Positions 8,461-17,249 of a stretch of 43,387 bases of DNA are shown piece after piece. Below the pieces are notes generated by a model. That model saw only the letters and a program-made list of their open reading frames with translations. It did no database searches and was not told where the DNA came from. Numbering within the stretch: the stretch's first letter is position 1; the number at the start of each line of letters is the position of its first letter. A program made the position numbers and the translations under genes. Source of the DNA: Clostridia bacterium (GTDB lineage Bacteria > Bacillota > Clostridia > Oscillospirales > Acutalibacteraceae); NCBI GenBank assembly GCA_029226955.1, contig JAQXZA010000083.1:1-43387 (forward strand), given 5' to 3'.

Positions 8461-8904
8461 TTATACGGAACAGCCGCAGGAACCGTCCTCGTGGTCACAC
8501 TCAGGAATTTTTCCGACAATCGGTTCGGGGTCAATGCCCTGTCTTTTGTAGTAGTCGCTTACAGCGGCTTTTATTGCCTGTTCAGCAAGTACCGAGCAGT
8601 GAACCTTTACCGGCGGCAAACCGTCCAGAGCCTCCATAACGGCTTTATTTGTGAGTTTTAATGCGTCGTCAATGGATTTTCCTTTGATAAGTTCGGTAGC
8701 CATTGAACTTGTCGCAATAGCCGCACCACAGCCGAATGTCTTAAAGCTGACTTTTTCGATAATACCGTTTTCAACTTTGATATACATTTTCATAATATCG
8801 CCGCATTTTGGATTTCCTACTTCACCGATACCGTTTGCGTCTTCAAGTTCACCGACATTTCTCGGATTCGCAAAATGCTCCATAACCTTTTCACTGTATG
8901 CCAT
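8461..8904 (-). CDS. iscU: Iron-sulfur cluster scaffold protein IscU/NifU
   Basis: This 147-residue protein receives sulfur from the cysteine desulfurase encoded just upstream and assembles Fe-S clusters. The ligands line up with known IscU: Cys34 and Asp36 in NPKCGD, Cys59 in FGCGAA, and His102-Cys103 in VHCSVLAE. It ends in a short Cys/acid-rich tail (CDHEDGSCGCSV) common in clostridial NifU-like scaffolds. ATG 8904 is the start, with AAAGGTG about 8 bases upstream. An upstream in-frame GTG at 8913 lies inside that ribosome site and is rejected. It is 28 bases downstream of nifS on the same strand, so the two are very likely one operon. Confidence 0.96.
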   Translation of the reverse strand: MAYSEKVMEHFANPRNVGELEDANGIGEVGNPKCGDIMKMYIKVENGIIEKVSFKTFGCGAAIATSSMATELIKGKSIDDALKLTNKAVMEALDGLPPVKVHCSVLAEQAIKAAVSDYYKRQGIDPEPIVGKIPECDHEDGSCGCSV

Positions 8905-8932
8905 AAATATCACCTTTTCTGTTTGAATTTTA

Positions 8933-10114
8933 TTATTTGTTTTCTTTGATTATTTTTTCCCAAAGAGGCGACATTGAACGCAGCTTTTCAACGACTGACG
9001 GAACAGCCGTGAGTATCTCGTCAATATCTTCTTCGGTGTTGTCGTCACTGAAAGTAAGACGCAGAGAGCCGTGTGCAATTTCGTGCGGAAGTCCTATCGC
9101 CAGAAGTACGTGGCTCGGGTCAAGAGAACCTGACGTACAGGCTGAACCTGATGAGGCCTCAATTCCCTTCATATCAAGCATAAGCAAGAGCGATTCGCCC
9201 TCAACACCCTCAAAGCACATATTGACATTACCGGGCAGACGGCTTATACGGTCGCCGTTTATATGAGAACGGTTAATTTTCAGCAGACCGTCAATAAGTC
9301 TGTCACGCATTTTTTCAAGACGGGCATTACGTACCGCCATTTTTTCGCAGGATTCTTTCAGGGCAACACTCATTCCGACAACTCCGGCAATATTTTCCGT
9401 TCCGGCACGCATACCACGCTCCTGAGCACCGCCGTGAATAAGATTAGGCAGTATAATACCTTTTCTTATATATATCGCACCGACTCCCTTAGGGCCGTGA
9501 AATTTGTGTCCCGACATTGAGAGCATATCACAGCCAATGTCCTTTACATCAATTGGAATAGTACCTACTGCCTGAACAGCGTCCGTATGAAACAGAACAT
9601 TGTGTTTCTTGCATATTGCGGCAAGTTCTTTAACAGGCTGAATAGTGCCTATTTCGTTGTTTGCCGTCATTATTGTTACAAGAGCAGTATCTTCACGTAT
9701 TGCGTTTTCGAGTTCTTCGGGGCGGACAAGACCGTCCTTGTGAACATCAAGCAGAGTCACTTCAAAACCGTGCTTTTCAAGGTATTCAAGCGTATGAAGA
9801 ACAGCGTGATGTTCAAATTTTGAAGAAATGATATGTTTTTTACCTTTTCTTGCACCAAGTTCAGCGGCACCTTTTATTGCCCAGTTGTCAGCCTCACTTC
9901 CGCCTGACAGAAAGAATATTTCTCTCGGTTCAGCGTTAATGCAGTTTGCAACAGTTTCACGGGCAGTATCAACCGCCTTTCGTGACTGAATACCCAATTT
10001 GTAAAGGCTTGACGGATTTCCGTAAATATCAAGAAGATACGGTTTCATAGCCTCGAATGCAGTTGGCGACAGCTTTGTTGTTGCGGCATTGTCGGCATAA
10101 ATAATTTTATTCAA
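8933..10114 (-). CDS. nifS: Cysteine desulfurase (NifS/IscS class)
   Basis: A PLP enzyme of 393 residues that takes sulfur from cysteine, leaving alanine, to feed Fe-S cluster and thiocofactor synthesis. Visible landmarks are YADNAATT at the N-terminus, the PLP lysine in [12 protein letters not shown] (Lys204) and the catalytic Cys326 in [12 protein letters not shown]. The short catalytic loop and partner IscU make this a group I desulfurase for Fe-S assembly. TTG at 10114 is chosen because GAGGGTGA (10120-10127) sits just upstream. The ATG at 10129 would place that ribosome site inside the gene and adds five residues atypical for the family. No IscR-type regulator is next to it. Confidence 0.95.
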   Translation of the reverse strand: MNKIIYADNAATTKLSPTAFEAMKPYLLDIYGNPSSLYKLGIQSRKAVDTARETVANCINAEPREIFFLSGGSEADNWAIKGAAELGARKGKKHIISSKFEHHAVLHTLEYLEKHGFEVTLLDVHKDGLVRPEELENAIREDTALVTIMTANNEIGTIQPVKELAAICKKHNVLFHTDAVQAVGTIPIDVKDIGCDMLSMSGHKFHGPKGVGAIYIRKGIILPNLIHGGAQERGMRAGTENIAGVVGMSVALKESCEKMAVRNARLEKMRDRLIDGLLKINRSHINGDRISRLPGNVNMCFEGVEGESLLLMLDMKGIEASSGSACTSGSLDPSHVLLAIGLPHEIAHGSLRLTFSDDNTEEDIDEILTAVPSVVEKLRSMSPLWEKIIKENK

Positions 10115-10250
10115 AAAATTCACCCTCATTTCATAAATATCTTTTATTATTGTAATGAATTATTGCAAATAATCAAAGACCTGTAAAAACATTGTCAAAA
10201 CGGTAAATATGTATTATATAAAATTCATACTTTCACCATTCGACTTTTAT

Positions 10251-10279
10251 ATAATATACCCTGAAAAACAGGATTTCAA
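10251..10279 (-). promoter_or_regulatory. Promoter of the nifS-iscU operon
   Basis: On the minus strand, TTGAAA (complement of 10274-10279), a 17-base spacer and TATTAT (complement of 10251-10256) form a good SigA-type promoter. It leaves an unusually long leader of about 130 bases before nifS. The rest of 10115-10361 is AT-rich, and I see no riboswitch-like structure in it. Confidence 0.6.
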
Positions 10280-10353
10280 GAATTTTTTTGCATTTCATAG
10301 TAAAATAGTATAGATTGGGTATGTCGTGGTATATTTTTGTTAATATTGCACAA

Positions 10354-10374
10354 AAATCATTTTAATGATGATTT
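10354..10374 (-). terminator. Weak terminator overlapping the end of rnhA
   Basis: AAATCAT at 10354-10360 and ATGATTT at 10368-10374 form a 7-base stem that includes the last codons of rnhA. On the minus-strand transcript it is followed by a short run of U. The stem is AT-rich and weak. Confidence 0.4.
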
Positions 10375-10811
10375 ATGGCATATTTTTTCGCCTGAGCAAC
10401 GGCAAGCCTGTCACAGCGTTCATTTTCGGGGTGACCGTTGTGTCCACGAACCCAGTTTACAGTAACATTGTGAATTTCAAGCAGTGAAAGCAACTTGTCC
10501 CACAGTTCCGAATTTTTAGCCTTTGTTTTGTCACTTTTAATCCAGTTGTTTTGTTTCCACTTTTTCGCCCAGCCCTTGACAATAGCGTTGCATACATACT
10601 GAGAGTCGCTTGTCAGCGTGACTTCACACGGTTCACGCAGTGCTTTAAGTGCCTCAATAACCGCCATAATTTCCATACGGTTGTTTGTGGTTTTCGCCTC
10701 ACCGCCGGAAAGTTCTTTTTCTTTGCCTTTATATCTCAGAACAGCACCCCAGCCACCAGGGCCTGGATTTCCGCTGCATGCACCGTCAGTAAAAATATCA
10801 ACGTGTTTCAA
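10362..10811 (-). CDS. rnhA: Ribonuclease HI
   Basis: A 149-residue protein that cuts the RNA strand of RNA-DNA hybrids during replication and R-loop removal. The four catalytic acids of type I RNase H are present and spaced as in the E. coli enzyme: Asp9 in [16 protein letters not shown], Glu47 in NNRMEIMA, Asp69 in TSDSQYV and Asp134 in NERCDRLA. The basic handle [10 protein letters not shown] is also there, so substrate binding should be normal. The start is TTG at 10811 with AAGGGG about 9 bases upstream; no ATG lies nearby. It appears to be transcribed alone, separated from nifS by a terminator-like hairpin and a promoter. Confidence 0.96.
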   Translation of the reverse strand: MKHVDIFTDGACSGNPGPGGWGAVLRYKGKEKELSGGEAKTTNNRMEIMAVIEALKALREPCEVTLTSDSQYVCNAIVKGWAKKWKQNNWIKSDKTKAKNSELWDKLLSLLEIHNVTVNWVRGHNGHPENERCDRLAVAQAKKYAINHH

Positions 10812-10872
10812 ATAAAAAACCCCTTTGAATTTGAATAAGTTGTTTGCAAAAAGAATTTCAGAATATAATAAT

Positions 10873-10901
10873 ATTATTACATAATTTAATTATATAATCA
10901 A
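10873..10901 (-). promoter_or_regulatory. Candidate promoter of rnhA
   Basis: On the minus strand, TTGATT (complement of 10896-10901), 17 bases, and AATAAT (complement of 10873-10878). The region is very AT-rich, so alternative -10 boxes are possible. Confidence 0.4.
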
Positions 10902-10975
10902 CCGAATAGCGTTTAAAATCTTGTTGAATTTATTTTTTCTTAGTATTGTATCGTGTCTGTAAGCATAAAATACTA

Positions 10976-11004
10976 TTGACATAATCGGAGCGTGATAGTA
11001 AAAT
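10976..11004 (+). promoter_or_regulatory. Promoter of rnjA
   Basis: TTGACA at 10976-10981, a 17-base spacer and TAAAAT at 10999-11004 make a near-consensus SigA-type promoter. A leader of about 95 bases precedes the GTG start. It is divergent from the rnhA promoter in a 296-base gap with no other feature I can support. Confidence 0.75.
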
Positions 11005-11107
11005 AACATATATAATTTTGTTCGGAAAAATGTTGCGTGCAACAATAAATATATAAAATTTAATTATTTTTTTATTTAAAACAAACAAATACGGAGGTAA
11101 AATTGTA

Positions 11108-13081
11108 GTGTTATCAGAATTTAACAGGAGAAATATGTCCAAAAATTCCAAAAACAAAAATGTGACAGAGGCGAAATTTTCAAAAACAAATCGCAATCAG
11201 CAAAAGAGATTTATATCGGAGAGTTCGGAAACCAGACTTTTTGAAAAAATTACACCGCCTCAGCGTTTGTCAGACCAGCCAATCGGAAACAATTCAACAA
11301 TGGCAGAAGTAATTAAGCGTGAAACACCTTCCCGTAATTTTCAGCCAAACGAAAGAAACAACCAGCGTTCTTATGCAAAACGCAGTGAATATCAGCCAAA
11401 ACGTACTAATCCGAGAGCCGCAGCACCGTCAGTAAAAATTACATTTCTCGGCGGTCTTAACGAAATAGGAAAAAACATCACTCTTTTTGAATGTAATGAT
11501 GATATGTTTCTTCTTGACTGTGGTATGGCATTTCCTGACGGGGATATGCTCGGAGTTGACCTTGTAATCCCTGATTTTACCTATATTGAGCGAAACAAAG
11601 ATAAAATAAAGGGAATTGTACTCACTCACGGACACGAGGATCATATCGGTGCGTTGCCGTATCTTCTTAAAAATGTAAATTTTCCAATCTATGGAACATC
11701 ACTTACACTCGGACTTGTAGGCAGTAAGCTGAAAGAGCATAATTTGCAGAATAAAGTAAAACTGAATGTCGTAAATCCCGGACAGCGTATAAAACTTGGT
11801 TGTATGTCCATTGAGTTTATCCACGTCAATCACTCAATCCCTGACGCTGTTGGTATTGCAATTCATACTCCGGCGGGAACTATCGTTCACACGGGAGATT
11901 TCAAGATTGACTGTACACCTACAACTGGCGGAATGATTGACCTTGCACGTTTTGCGGAACTCGGAAAACAGGGAGTGCTTGCACTTATGGCAGACTCCAC
12001 AAATGCCGAAAGAGCCGGTTATACAATGACCGAACAAAAGGTCGGACACACATTTGATATGCTTTTCAAAGGGGCTGAAAACGACAGAATAATTATCGCA
12101 ACATTTGCGTCAAATATCGGCAGAATACAGCAAATACTCCATTGTGCAGAGAAATACGGCAGAAAAGTTGCCTTTTCGGGCAGAAGTATGATTAACTATA
12201 TGACAATAGCCAGTGAACTTGGCTATGTTGAAGTACCTGACGGACTTATAATAGACATAGACGTTATTAACCGCTACCCGAAAGAACAGGTTGTACTTGT
12301 AACAACAGGCAGTCAGGGCGAACCTATGTCAGCACTTTCAAGAATGGCATATTCCGACCACAGAAAAGTTGAAGTAGGGCCGGGGGACGTTATCATTATT
12401 TCGGCTAACCCTATTCCAGGCAATGAAAAAATGGTAAGTTCTGTTGTAAACGAGCTTATGAAACACGGCTGTAAAGTTGTCTATGAATCAATGTATGAAG
12501 TTCACGTTTCAGGACACGCCTGTCAGGAAGAACTGAAAATTATTCAGGGACTGACAAAACCGAAATACTTTATTCCGGTTCACGGCGAGCAGAAACATCT
12601 TATGAAACACGCTAATCTTGCAATGGAGATGGGTATGCAGCGTTCCAATATCTTTATCGGCGACATAGGCAACGTAGTAGAGCTTAACAGGGAGTATATG
12701 AAACAGCTTCCGAGTGTTCCGGCGGGTATGGTACTTGTTGACGGACTCGGTGTAGGTGATGTCGGCAGTATTGTACTCCGTGACCGTAAACATCTTGGTC
12801 AGGACGGACTTATTGTTGTAGTAGTGACTCTTGACCGTGAGGACGGACATATTATTGCCGGTCCTGATATAGTTTCACGTGGTTTTGTATATGTCCGTGA
12901 AAGCGAACCGCTTATGGACGACGCAAGAAAGAGCGTTATAAATGTCCTTGAAGAATGTGAGGAACAGGGCATACACGAATGGGGAGTTATCAAAAACACC
13001 ATCAAGGACAGTCTTTCAAAGGTTCTTTACGACAAAACACGCAGAAGTCCTATGATTTTACCGATTATTATGGAAGTATAA
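11108..13081 (+). CDS. rnjA: Ribonuclease J
   Basis: A 657-residue metallo-beta-lactamase/beta-CASP nuclease with 5'-3' exo- and endonuclease activity in mRNA decay and rRNA maturation. From about residue 107 it follows the Bacillus RNase J1 layout: FLGGLNEIGKNITL, the zinc motif THGHEDHIGALPYL (His174-His179), HSIPDAVGIAIHTPAGTIVHTGDFK, VTTGSQGEPMSALSR, and a C-terminus ending in RRSPMILPIIMEV. The first ~107 residues are an extra polar, Asn/Arg/Lys-rich, probably disordered tail. GTG 11108 is chosen for GGAGGT 9 bases upstream. ATG 11135 with AGGAGA close by is a possible second start, nine residues shorter. It has its own promoter. Confidence 0.95.
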   Translation: MLSEFNRRNMSKNSKNKNVTEAKFSKTNRNQQKRFISESSETRLFEKITPPQRLSDQPIGNNSTMAEVIKRETPSRNFQPNERNNQRSYAKRSEYQPKRTNPRAAAPSVKITFLGGLNEIGKNITLFECNDDMFLLDCGMAFPDGDMLGVDLVIPDFTYIERNKDKIKGIVLTHGHEDHIGALPYLLKNVNFPIYGTSLTLGLVGSKLKEHNLQNKVKLNVVNPGQRIKLGCMSIEFIHVNHSIPDAVGIAIHTPAGTIVHTGDFKIDCTPTTGGMIDLARFAELGKQGVLALMADSTNAERAGYTMTEQKVGHTFDMLFKGAENDRIIIATFASNIGRIQQILHCAEKYGRKVAFSGRSMINYMTIASELGYVEVPDGLIIDIDVINRYPKEQVVLVTTGSQGEPMSALSRMAYSDHRKVEVGPGDVIIISANPIPGNEKMVSSVVNELMKHGCKVVYESMYEVHVSGHACQEELKIIQGLTKPKYFIPVHGEQKHLMKHANLAMEMGMQRSNIFIGDIGNVVELNREYMKQLPSVPAGMVLVDGLGVGDVGSIVLRDRKHLGQDGLIVVVVTLDREDGHIIAGPDIVSRGFVYVRESEPLMDDARKSVINVLEECEEQGIHEWGVIKNTIKDSLSKVLYDKTRRSPMILPIIMEV

Positions 13082-13085
13082 TATC

Positions 13086-13103
13086 AGTGTGGAGTGTGGA
13101 GTT
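13086..13103 (+). repeat. Heptad repeat copy 1, after rnjA
   Basis: Two tandem AGTGTGG heptads followed by AGTT, beginning 4 bases after the rnjA stop codon. It is the shortest of three copies; the others are at 15247 and 38653, in the same orientation and the same position relative to a stop codon. Confidence 0.8.
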
Positions 13104-13197
13104 GTTGTGACCGTGAGTTCGTGCATTGAATGATAACAATAGCTTATGGTGCGGAAAGTGACTTAACGGTGACAATAACTCTGAACGCAATTCAGGT

Positions 13198-13229
13198 GCG
13201 GCAGCTTGCCGCCGGAGGCACTCCGCCGC
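13198..13229. repeat. GC-rich palindromic element between rnjA and gdpP
   Basis: GCGGCA (13198-13203) pairs with TGCCGC (13207-13212), immediately followed by CGGAG (13213-13217) pairing with CTCCG (13221-13225). A competing fold pairs GCGGC (13198-13202) with GCCGC (13225-13229) around a TGCC/GGCA stem. It is far more GC-rich than its surroundings and has no T-run, so it is not a standard terminator. It looks like an intergenic repeat element or an RNA structure in the gdpP leader. Confidence 0.6.
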
Positions 13230-13256
13230 AATTTGACAGTAAGTAGGTGCATAGAC

Positions 13257-15242
13257 GTGAGAAAGAAAAAAAATAATATAGCTTTCATAACACCGTTATT
13301 TCTTGTGTTTGCAGTTACAATGTTCTTAATGGCGGCAATTTCTTTTTGGTGGAACGAAGTTATTTTTTTGTGTGAGCTTGCAGCGGCAATAGTTTCACTT
13401 GTGCTTGTAATTATCGGAATACTGAACATCAAGCGTTATACCACGCTGATTATTTCCGAGGCGACAAAATCAATCGGTGAAGACGGAATGCAGACAATAG
13501 AAAACATTGCCGTTCCTGTTGCGGTTATCGGTGAACATAACGAAATAGTAGCCGCAAACACACTTTTCAGAAAAAAATTATGCAGCAGTTCAAATCCGCT
13601 CGGCGACAATATTTCAGAATATCTTTCAAATGGCAATCCCGACACAATGTACGAGGATAACGGAGCTGACACATTCCACGACGGAAAATGGTATATAGCT
13701 TTTGCTGTCAAAAACGAAAACAGTTCCGTTATATATTTTGTTGACGACAACAAATACAAAGTCAATTCCGATGAGTACATCAATTCACGTCCTGTTATAG
13801 CCATTATTGCATTTGACAACAAAGAAGAACTTGAACGTGAAACCGAGGAGGGCAAGGCAAGTCAGATAACTGTTCTTGTCGAAAAAGCCATTGTAAAATG
13901 GGTTTCGTCAACTACTGGATTTTACAAAAAAACCAACAACGGACGCTATATTGTCGTAATGGAAGAACGCTACATAAAACAGTTCATTGAAGAAAAATTC
14001 AAAATACTTGAAGAAATCCGTGCAATAAAAATCAATGACCGAATGAATGCGACAATATCAATCGGTGTCGGACGTGGCGGAGCGACATTCAAAGAATGTG
14101 AACTATGGGCAAGACAGGCACTCGATATGGCACTCGGACGTGGCGGTGACCAGGTTGCCGTCAAAAAATCCGAAACCTACCGTTTCTTTGGCGGTGTTTC
14201 AAAAGGCATAGAAAAGCGTGACAAAGTTCGTACAAGAGTTATCGCCGCAACTCTTTCAGACCATATAAATAACAGCAGTAATGTTGTAATTATGGGACAC
14301 CGTTTTTCCGACCTTGACAGCGTAGGAGCGTCAATCGGTATGTGGAGTGCAGTAGTAAAAGGACTCCACCGAAACGCATATATAGTGCTTGACCGCCAGC
14401 AGACTCTTGCAAAATCACTTGTAGAGAGTTTTGAAAAAGCCGGTTTTGAGAGTATTTTCAAATCCGAATCCGAGGCACTCGACATAATCGACGACCATTC
14501 TCTTTTGATTATAGTTGATACACATTCACCGAATTTTCTTGAATCAAAGGCAGTATATGACCACTGTAAGCGTGTTGTTGTAATCGACCACCACAGAATG
14601 ATGGTAAACCATATTGATAACGCTCTTGTGTTCTATCACGAGCCTTATGCGTCGTCAGCGTCAGAAATGACAGCCGAACTTGTGCAGTATCTCGGCAAGG
14701 ATACAATAAGCCGCCTTGAAAGCGAGGCACTTCTTGCCGGTATTATGCTTGACACAAAGAATTTTGTCCTCAAAACAGGCGTAAGAACCTTTGAGGCAGC
14801 CGCATACTTACGCAGTAACGGTGCTGATACCGTTGAAGTCAAACGTCTTTTCTCAAATTCTATTGACACCTACAAAGTAAAATATAAACTTGTCAGTGAC
14901 GCTGAAATATTCAATTCCTGTGCCATAGCCTGTGCAGATGAAGATGTCCCCGATATAAGAATTGCCTCAGCACAGGCGGCAGATGAACTTCTTGGCATTG
15001 AAAATGTCAAAGCGTCATTTGTAATGTATCCTACGGGCAAAACCGTAAATATTTCCGCACGTTCACTCGGAGATTTAAACGTACAGGTAATAATGGAGGC
15101 ACTCGGCGGTGGAGGACATCAGACAATGGCAGCGTGTCAGCTTGAAAACGTAAGTATGGCTGAGGCACGTGAACGTCTTGTGTCCATAATCAGCGGACTT
15201 GAAGTCAACAAAACCGACTCTCAGAACGAACAAAAAGCATAA
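13257..15242 (+). CDS. gdpP: Cyclic di-AMP phosphodiesterase GdpP
   Basis: A membrane protein of 661 residues that hydrolyses c-di-AMP to pApA and so affects potassium, osmotic and wall homeostasis. Order of parts: two N-terminal membrane helices (about 8-60), a PAS-like domain (about 80-165), a degenerate GGDEF domain ending near VGRGGATFKECELWARQALD, then DHH and DHHA1 domains. Metal-binding motifs are HRFSDLDSVG (His348, Asp352, Asp354), DHH at 444-446 and the late GGGGHQTMAAC. GTG 13257 has TAGGTG 7 bases upstream. An open frame continues back to 13206, but that part lies in the palindromic element and does not look coded. gdpP-rplI-dnaB is a classic Firmicutes order. Confidence 0.95.
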   Translation: MRKKKNNIAFITPLFLVFAVTMFLMAAISFWWNEVIFLCELAAAIVSLVLVIIGILNIKRYTTLIISEATKSIGEDGMQTIENIAVPVAVIGEHNEIVAANTLFRKKLCSSSNPLGDNISEYLSNGNPDTMYEDNGADTFHDGKWYIAFAVKNENSSVIYFVDDNKYKVNSDEYINSRPVIAIIAFDNKEELERETEEGKASQITVLVEKAIVKWVSSTTGFYKKTNNGRYIVVMEERYIKQFIEEKFKILEEIRAIKINDRMNATISIGVGRGGATFKECELWARQALDMALGRGGDQVAVKKSETYRFFGGVSKGIEKRDKVRTRVIAATLSDHINNSSNVVIMGHRFSDLDSVGASIGMWSAVVKGLHRNAYIVLDRQQTLAKSLVESFEKAGFESIFKSESEALDIIDDHSLLIIVDTHSPNFLESKAVYDHCKRVVVIDHHRMMVNHIDNALVFYHEPYASSASEMTAELVQYLGKDTISRLESEALLAGIMLDTKNFVLKTGVRTFEAAAYLRSNGADTVEVKRLFSNSIDTYKVKYKLVSDAEIFNSCAIACADEDVPDIRIASAQAADELLGIENVKASFVMYPTGKTVNISARSLGDLNVQVIMEALGGGGHQTMAACQLENVSMAEARERLVSIISGLEVNKTDSQNEQKA

Positions 15243-15246
15243 TTAC

Positions 15247-15280
15247 AGTGTGGAGTGTGGAGAGTGGAGTGTGGAGATGT
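15247..15280 (+). repeat. Heptad repeat copy 2, after gdpP
   Basis: Four tandem heptads AGTGTGG, AGTGTGG, AGAGTGG, AGTGTGG, then AGATG, beginning 4 bases after the gdpP stop. It contains four GG doublets at even spacing and repeated GGAG, which resembles a ribosome binding site, but no start codon of a supported gene follows directly. Confidence 0.85.
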
Positions 15281-15334
15281 GAATAAGGTAAGTTTGATAT
15301 AAAAATAAAAAATCAGAAAGGGAAGATAAATACC

Positions 15335-15787
15335 ATGAAAATCGTATTGTTACAAGATGTTAAAGGTACAGGAAAAAAAGGCGAACTGATAAATGTATCA
15401 GACGGCTATGCAAGGAATTTTCTTTTTCCGAGAAAACTTGCAAAAGAGGCTGACGCACAGGCTCTCAACGAACTGAAAAACGCAGAACAGTCAAGACAGC
15501 ACAAAATTGCCGTTGAAACCGCTGAGGCACAGGCAACGGCAAAAAGACTTAATGGCGAAACGCTCACAATGACCGCAAAAGCCGGACAGAACGGCAAACT
15601 TTTCGGTTCGGTTACAAGCAAGGAAATTGCCGCAGAATTAAAACGCAAATATAGCCTTTCAATCGACAAGAGAAAAGTAGTTCTCGATATGGACATAAAA
15701 TCATTCGGAACATATAACTGTGAAGTGAAACTTTATACAGGCATTTCCGCAAAAATCAAAGTAATGGTTGTTGAGGCAGAAAAATAA
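15335..15787 (+). CDS. rplI: 50S ribosomal protein L9 (bL9)
   Basis: A full-length bL9 of 150 residues. It binds 23S rRNA near the L1 stalk base and limits translational slippage. The N-terminal rRNA-binding domain shows [36 protein letters not shown] in pieces typical of the family. It is joined by a long charged helix (about 40-75) to a C-terminal domain with [23 protein letters not shown] precedes the ATG at normal distance. It lies between gdpP and dnaB, as in many Firmicutes, and is probably co-transcribed with them. Confidence 0.97.
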   Translation: MKIVLLQDVKGTGKKGELINVSDGYARNFLFPRKLAKEADAQALNELKNAEQSRQHKIAVETAEAQATAKRLNGETLTMTAKAGQNGKLFGSVTSKEIAAELKRKYSLSIDKRKVVLDMDIKSFGTYNCEVKLYTGISAKIKVMVVEAEK

Positions 15788-15806
15788 AATCATAACAAGA
15801 AAATTC

Positions 15807-15847
15807 CGGGCAATTAAATCGGGACAAAATCCCCTTTTGATTGTCCG
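15807..15847 (+). other. Long hairpin between rplI and dnaB
   Basis: CGGGCAATTAAA (15807-15818) pairs along its whole length with TTTGATTGTCCG (15836-15847), allowing two G-U pairs. It encloses a second stem, GGGA (15821-15824) with TCCC (15830-15833). No T-run follows, so a simple terminator is unlikely. It may be an RNA processing or stability element, or partial attenuation between rplI and dnaB. Confidence 0.5.
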
Positions 15848-15878
15848 TTGTCAACGATAAATATTATGGGGTGATAAA

Positions 15879-17249
15879 ATGAGTGACAGTACAATATCGT
15901 CATCTTATGACGGAATGAATTTGCCTTTCAGTGCTGAGGCGGAACAGTCTGTATTGGGTGCAATACTTCTTGATTCAAATTGTCTGACAGATGTAATGGA
16001 ACTTTTGCCGTCAGCCGAGTATTTTCACCTTTCAAATCACCGTGCGATTTATTCGGCAATGGTAAATCTTTTTGTACTAAGTAAGCCTGTTGACTTTGTT
16101 ACCGTACTTGAACAGCTTAAAACCACAAAGGATTTTGATGAAGTTTCAACAAAAACATATTTAATGCAGCTTGCTGATATTGTTCCGTCAATATCACGTG
16201 TCGGAGAATATGCAAAAATAGTAAGAGATAAATACCTTTTACGCAGTCTTATAATTTCCTCACGTGAGATAATAGAGGACGCAACACAAACTGGTGATGA
16301 TGTTTCAAAACTTATTGATTCGGCGGAACAGCGTATTTTTGATATTCGTGACAACAAGAATATCAAAGGTCTTGAAAAAATAAATGATGTAATTTTGCAG
16401 ACATTTGACCGCCTTGATTTACTTAATTCTCCCGAAAGTGAACTTTATAAAGGTATTCCGACAGGAATAGGTGCATTAGACAGTACAATAACAGGTCTTA
16501 ACCGCTCTGACCTTATTCTTCTTGCGGCTCGTCCGGGTATGGGAAAAACCAGTTTTGCACTGAATATTGCAAAGAATGTTGCGGTAAAGTCTAAACGTCG
16601 GGTTGCGTTTTTCTCTCTTGAAATGACAAAAGAACAGCTTGCCTCACGTTTGCTTTCGACTGAGGGGCTTATAGAGGGTACAAAGTTGAGAACAGGCAAG
16701 CTGACAAATGAAGAATGGGTAAGGCTGATTGAGGCTGGCGATGTACTCAGCAAGGCTGATATGTATTTTGACGATACACCGGGCATTACTGTTCCCGAAA
16801 TGAAAGCAAAACTCCGCCGTCTGAAAAATGTTGACCTTGTAATAATCGACTATTTACAGCTTATGGCAGCGTCAAGACGAATTGACAATCGTGTTCAGGA
16901 AATTTCCGAAATTACACGAAACCTGAAAATTCTTGCAAAGGAGTTTAATGTTCCTGTAATAACACTGTCGCAGCTTTCCCGTGCAAGTGAACAACGTGCC
17001 GAGCATAAGCCGCAGCTTTCTGACTTGCGTGATTCAGGTTCAATCGAACAGGACGCAGATATTGTGCTTTTTCTTTACCGTGAGGATTATTACAAAAACG
17101 GCGAGGGAACAGAATCCGATACTTCCGACAAAAACAGCGGTGAATGTATTGTCGCAAAAAACAGACACGGTGAAACACGTTCTGTGCCGTTGCACTGGCA
17201 GGGCGAATTTATGAGATTTACAGCACAGGAGTTAAGCCGTGAAGAATAA
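15879..17249 (+). CDS. dnaB: Replicative DNA helicase DnaB
   Basis: A 456-residue hexameric 5'-3' helicase at the replication fork. The N-terminal domain begins at MNLPFSAEAEQSVLGAILLD and is followed by the RecA-like ATPase. Walker A is RPGMGKTS (218-225), FFSLEMTKEQLASRLLS is the family signature, and Walker B/H3 is VIIDYLQLM. The C-terminus has ITLSQLSRASEQR and LRDSGSIEQDADIVLFLYR. Length is normal and there is no intein. GGGGTG sits about 7 bases before the ATG. The end overlaps tilS by 11 bases. Confidence 0.97.
   Translation: MSDSTISSSYDGMNLPFSAEAEQSVLGAILLDSNCLTDVMELLPSAEYFHLSNHRAIYSAMVNLFVLSKPVDFVTVLEQLKTTKDFDEVSTKTYLMQLADIVPSISRVGEYAKIVRDKYLLRSLIISSREIIEDATQTGDDVSKLIDSAEQRIFDIRDNKNIKGLEKINDVILQTFDRLDLLNSPESELYKGIPTGIGALDSTITGLNRSDLILLAARPGMGKTSFALNIAKNVAVKSKRRVAFFSLEMTKEQLASRLLSTEGLIEGTKLRTGKLTNEEWVRLIEAGDVLSKADMYFDDTPGITVPEMKAKLRRLKNVDLVIIDYLQLMAASRRIDNRVQEISEITRNLKILAKEFNVPVITLSQLSRASEQRAEHKPQLSDLRDSGSIEQDADIVLFLYREDYYKNGEGTESDTSDKNSGECIVAKNRHGETRSVPLHWQGEFMRFTAQELSREE

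Noticed and set aside
10930-11196. Minus-strand open frame of 88 codons over the rnjA promoter
   Set aside because: It covers the rnjA promoter and start, has an AT-driven composition and no recognisable domain or ribosome site.
13233-13238. TTGACA in front of gdpP as a -35 box
   Set aside because: The matching -10 position falls at the GTG start and is not AT-rich, so it would not give a usable transcript.
13206-13256. Extension of gdpP back to TTG 13206
   Set aside because: This stretch is the palindromic element. The GTG at 13257 has a spaced ribosome site and gives the normal membrane-helix start.
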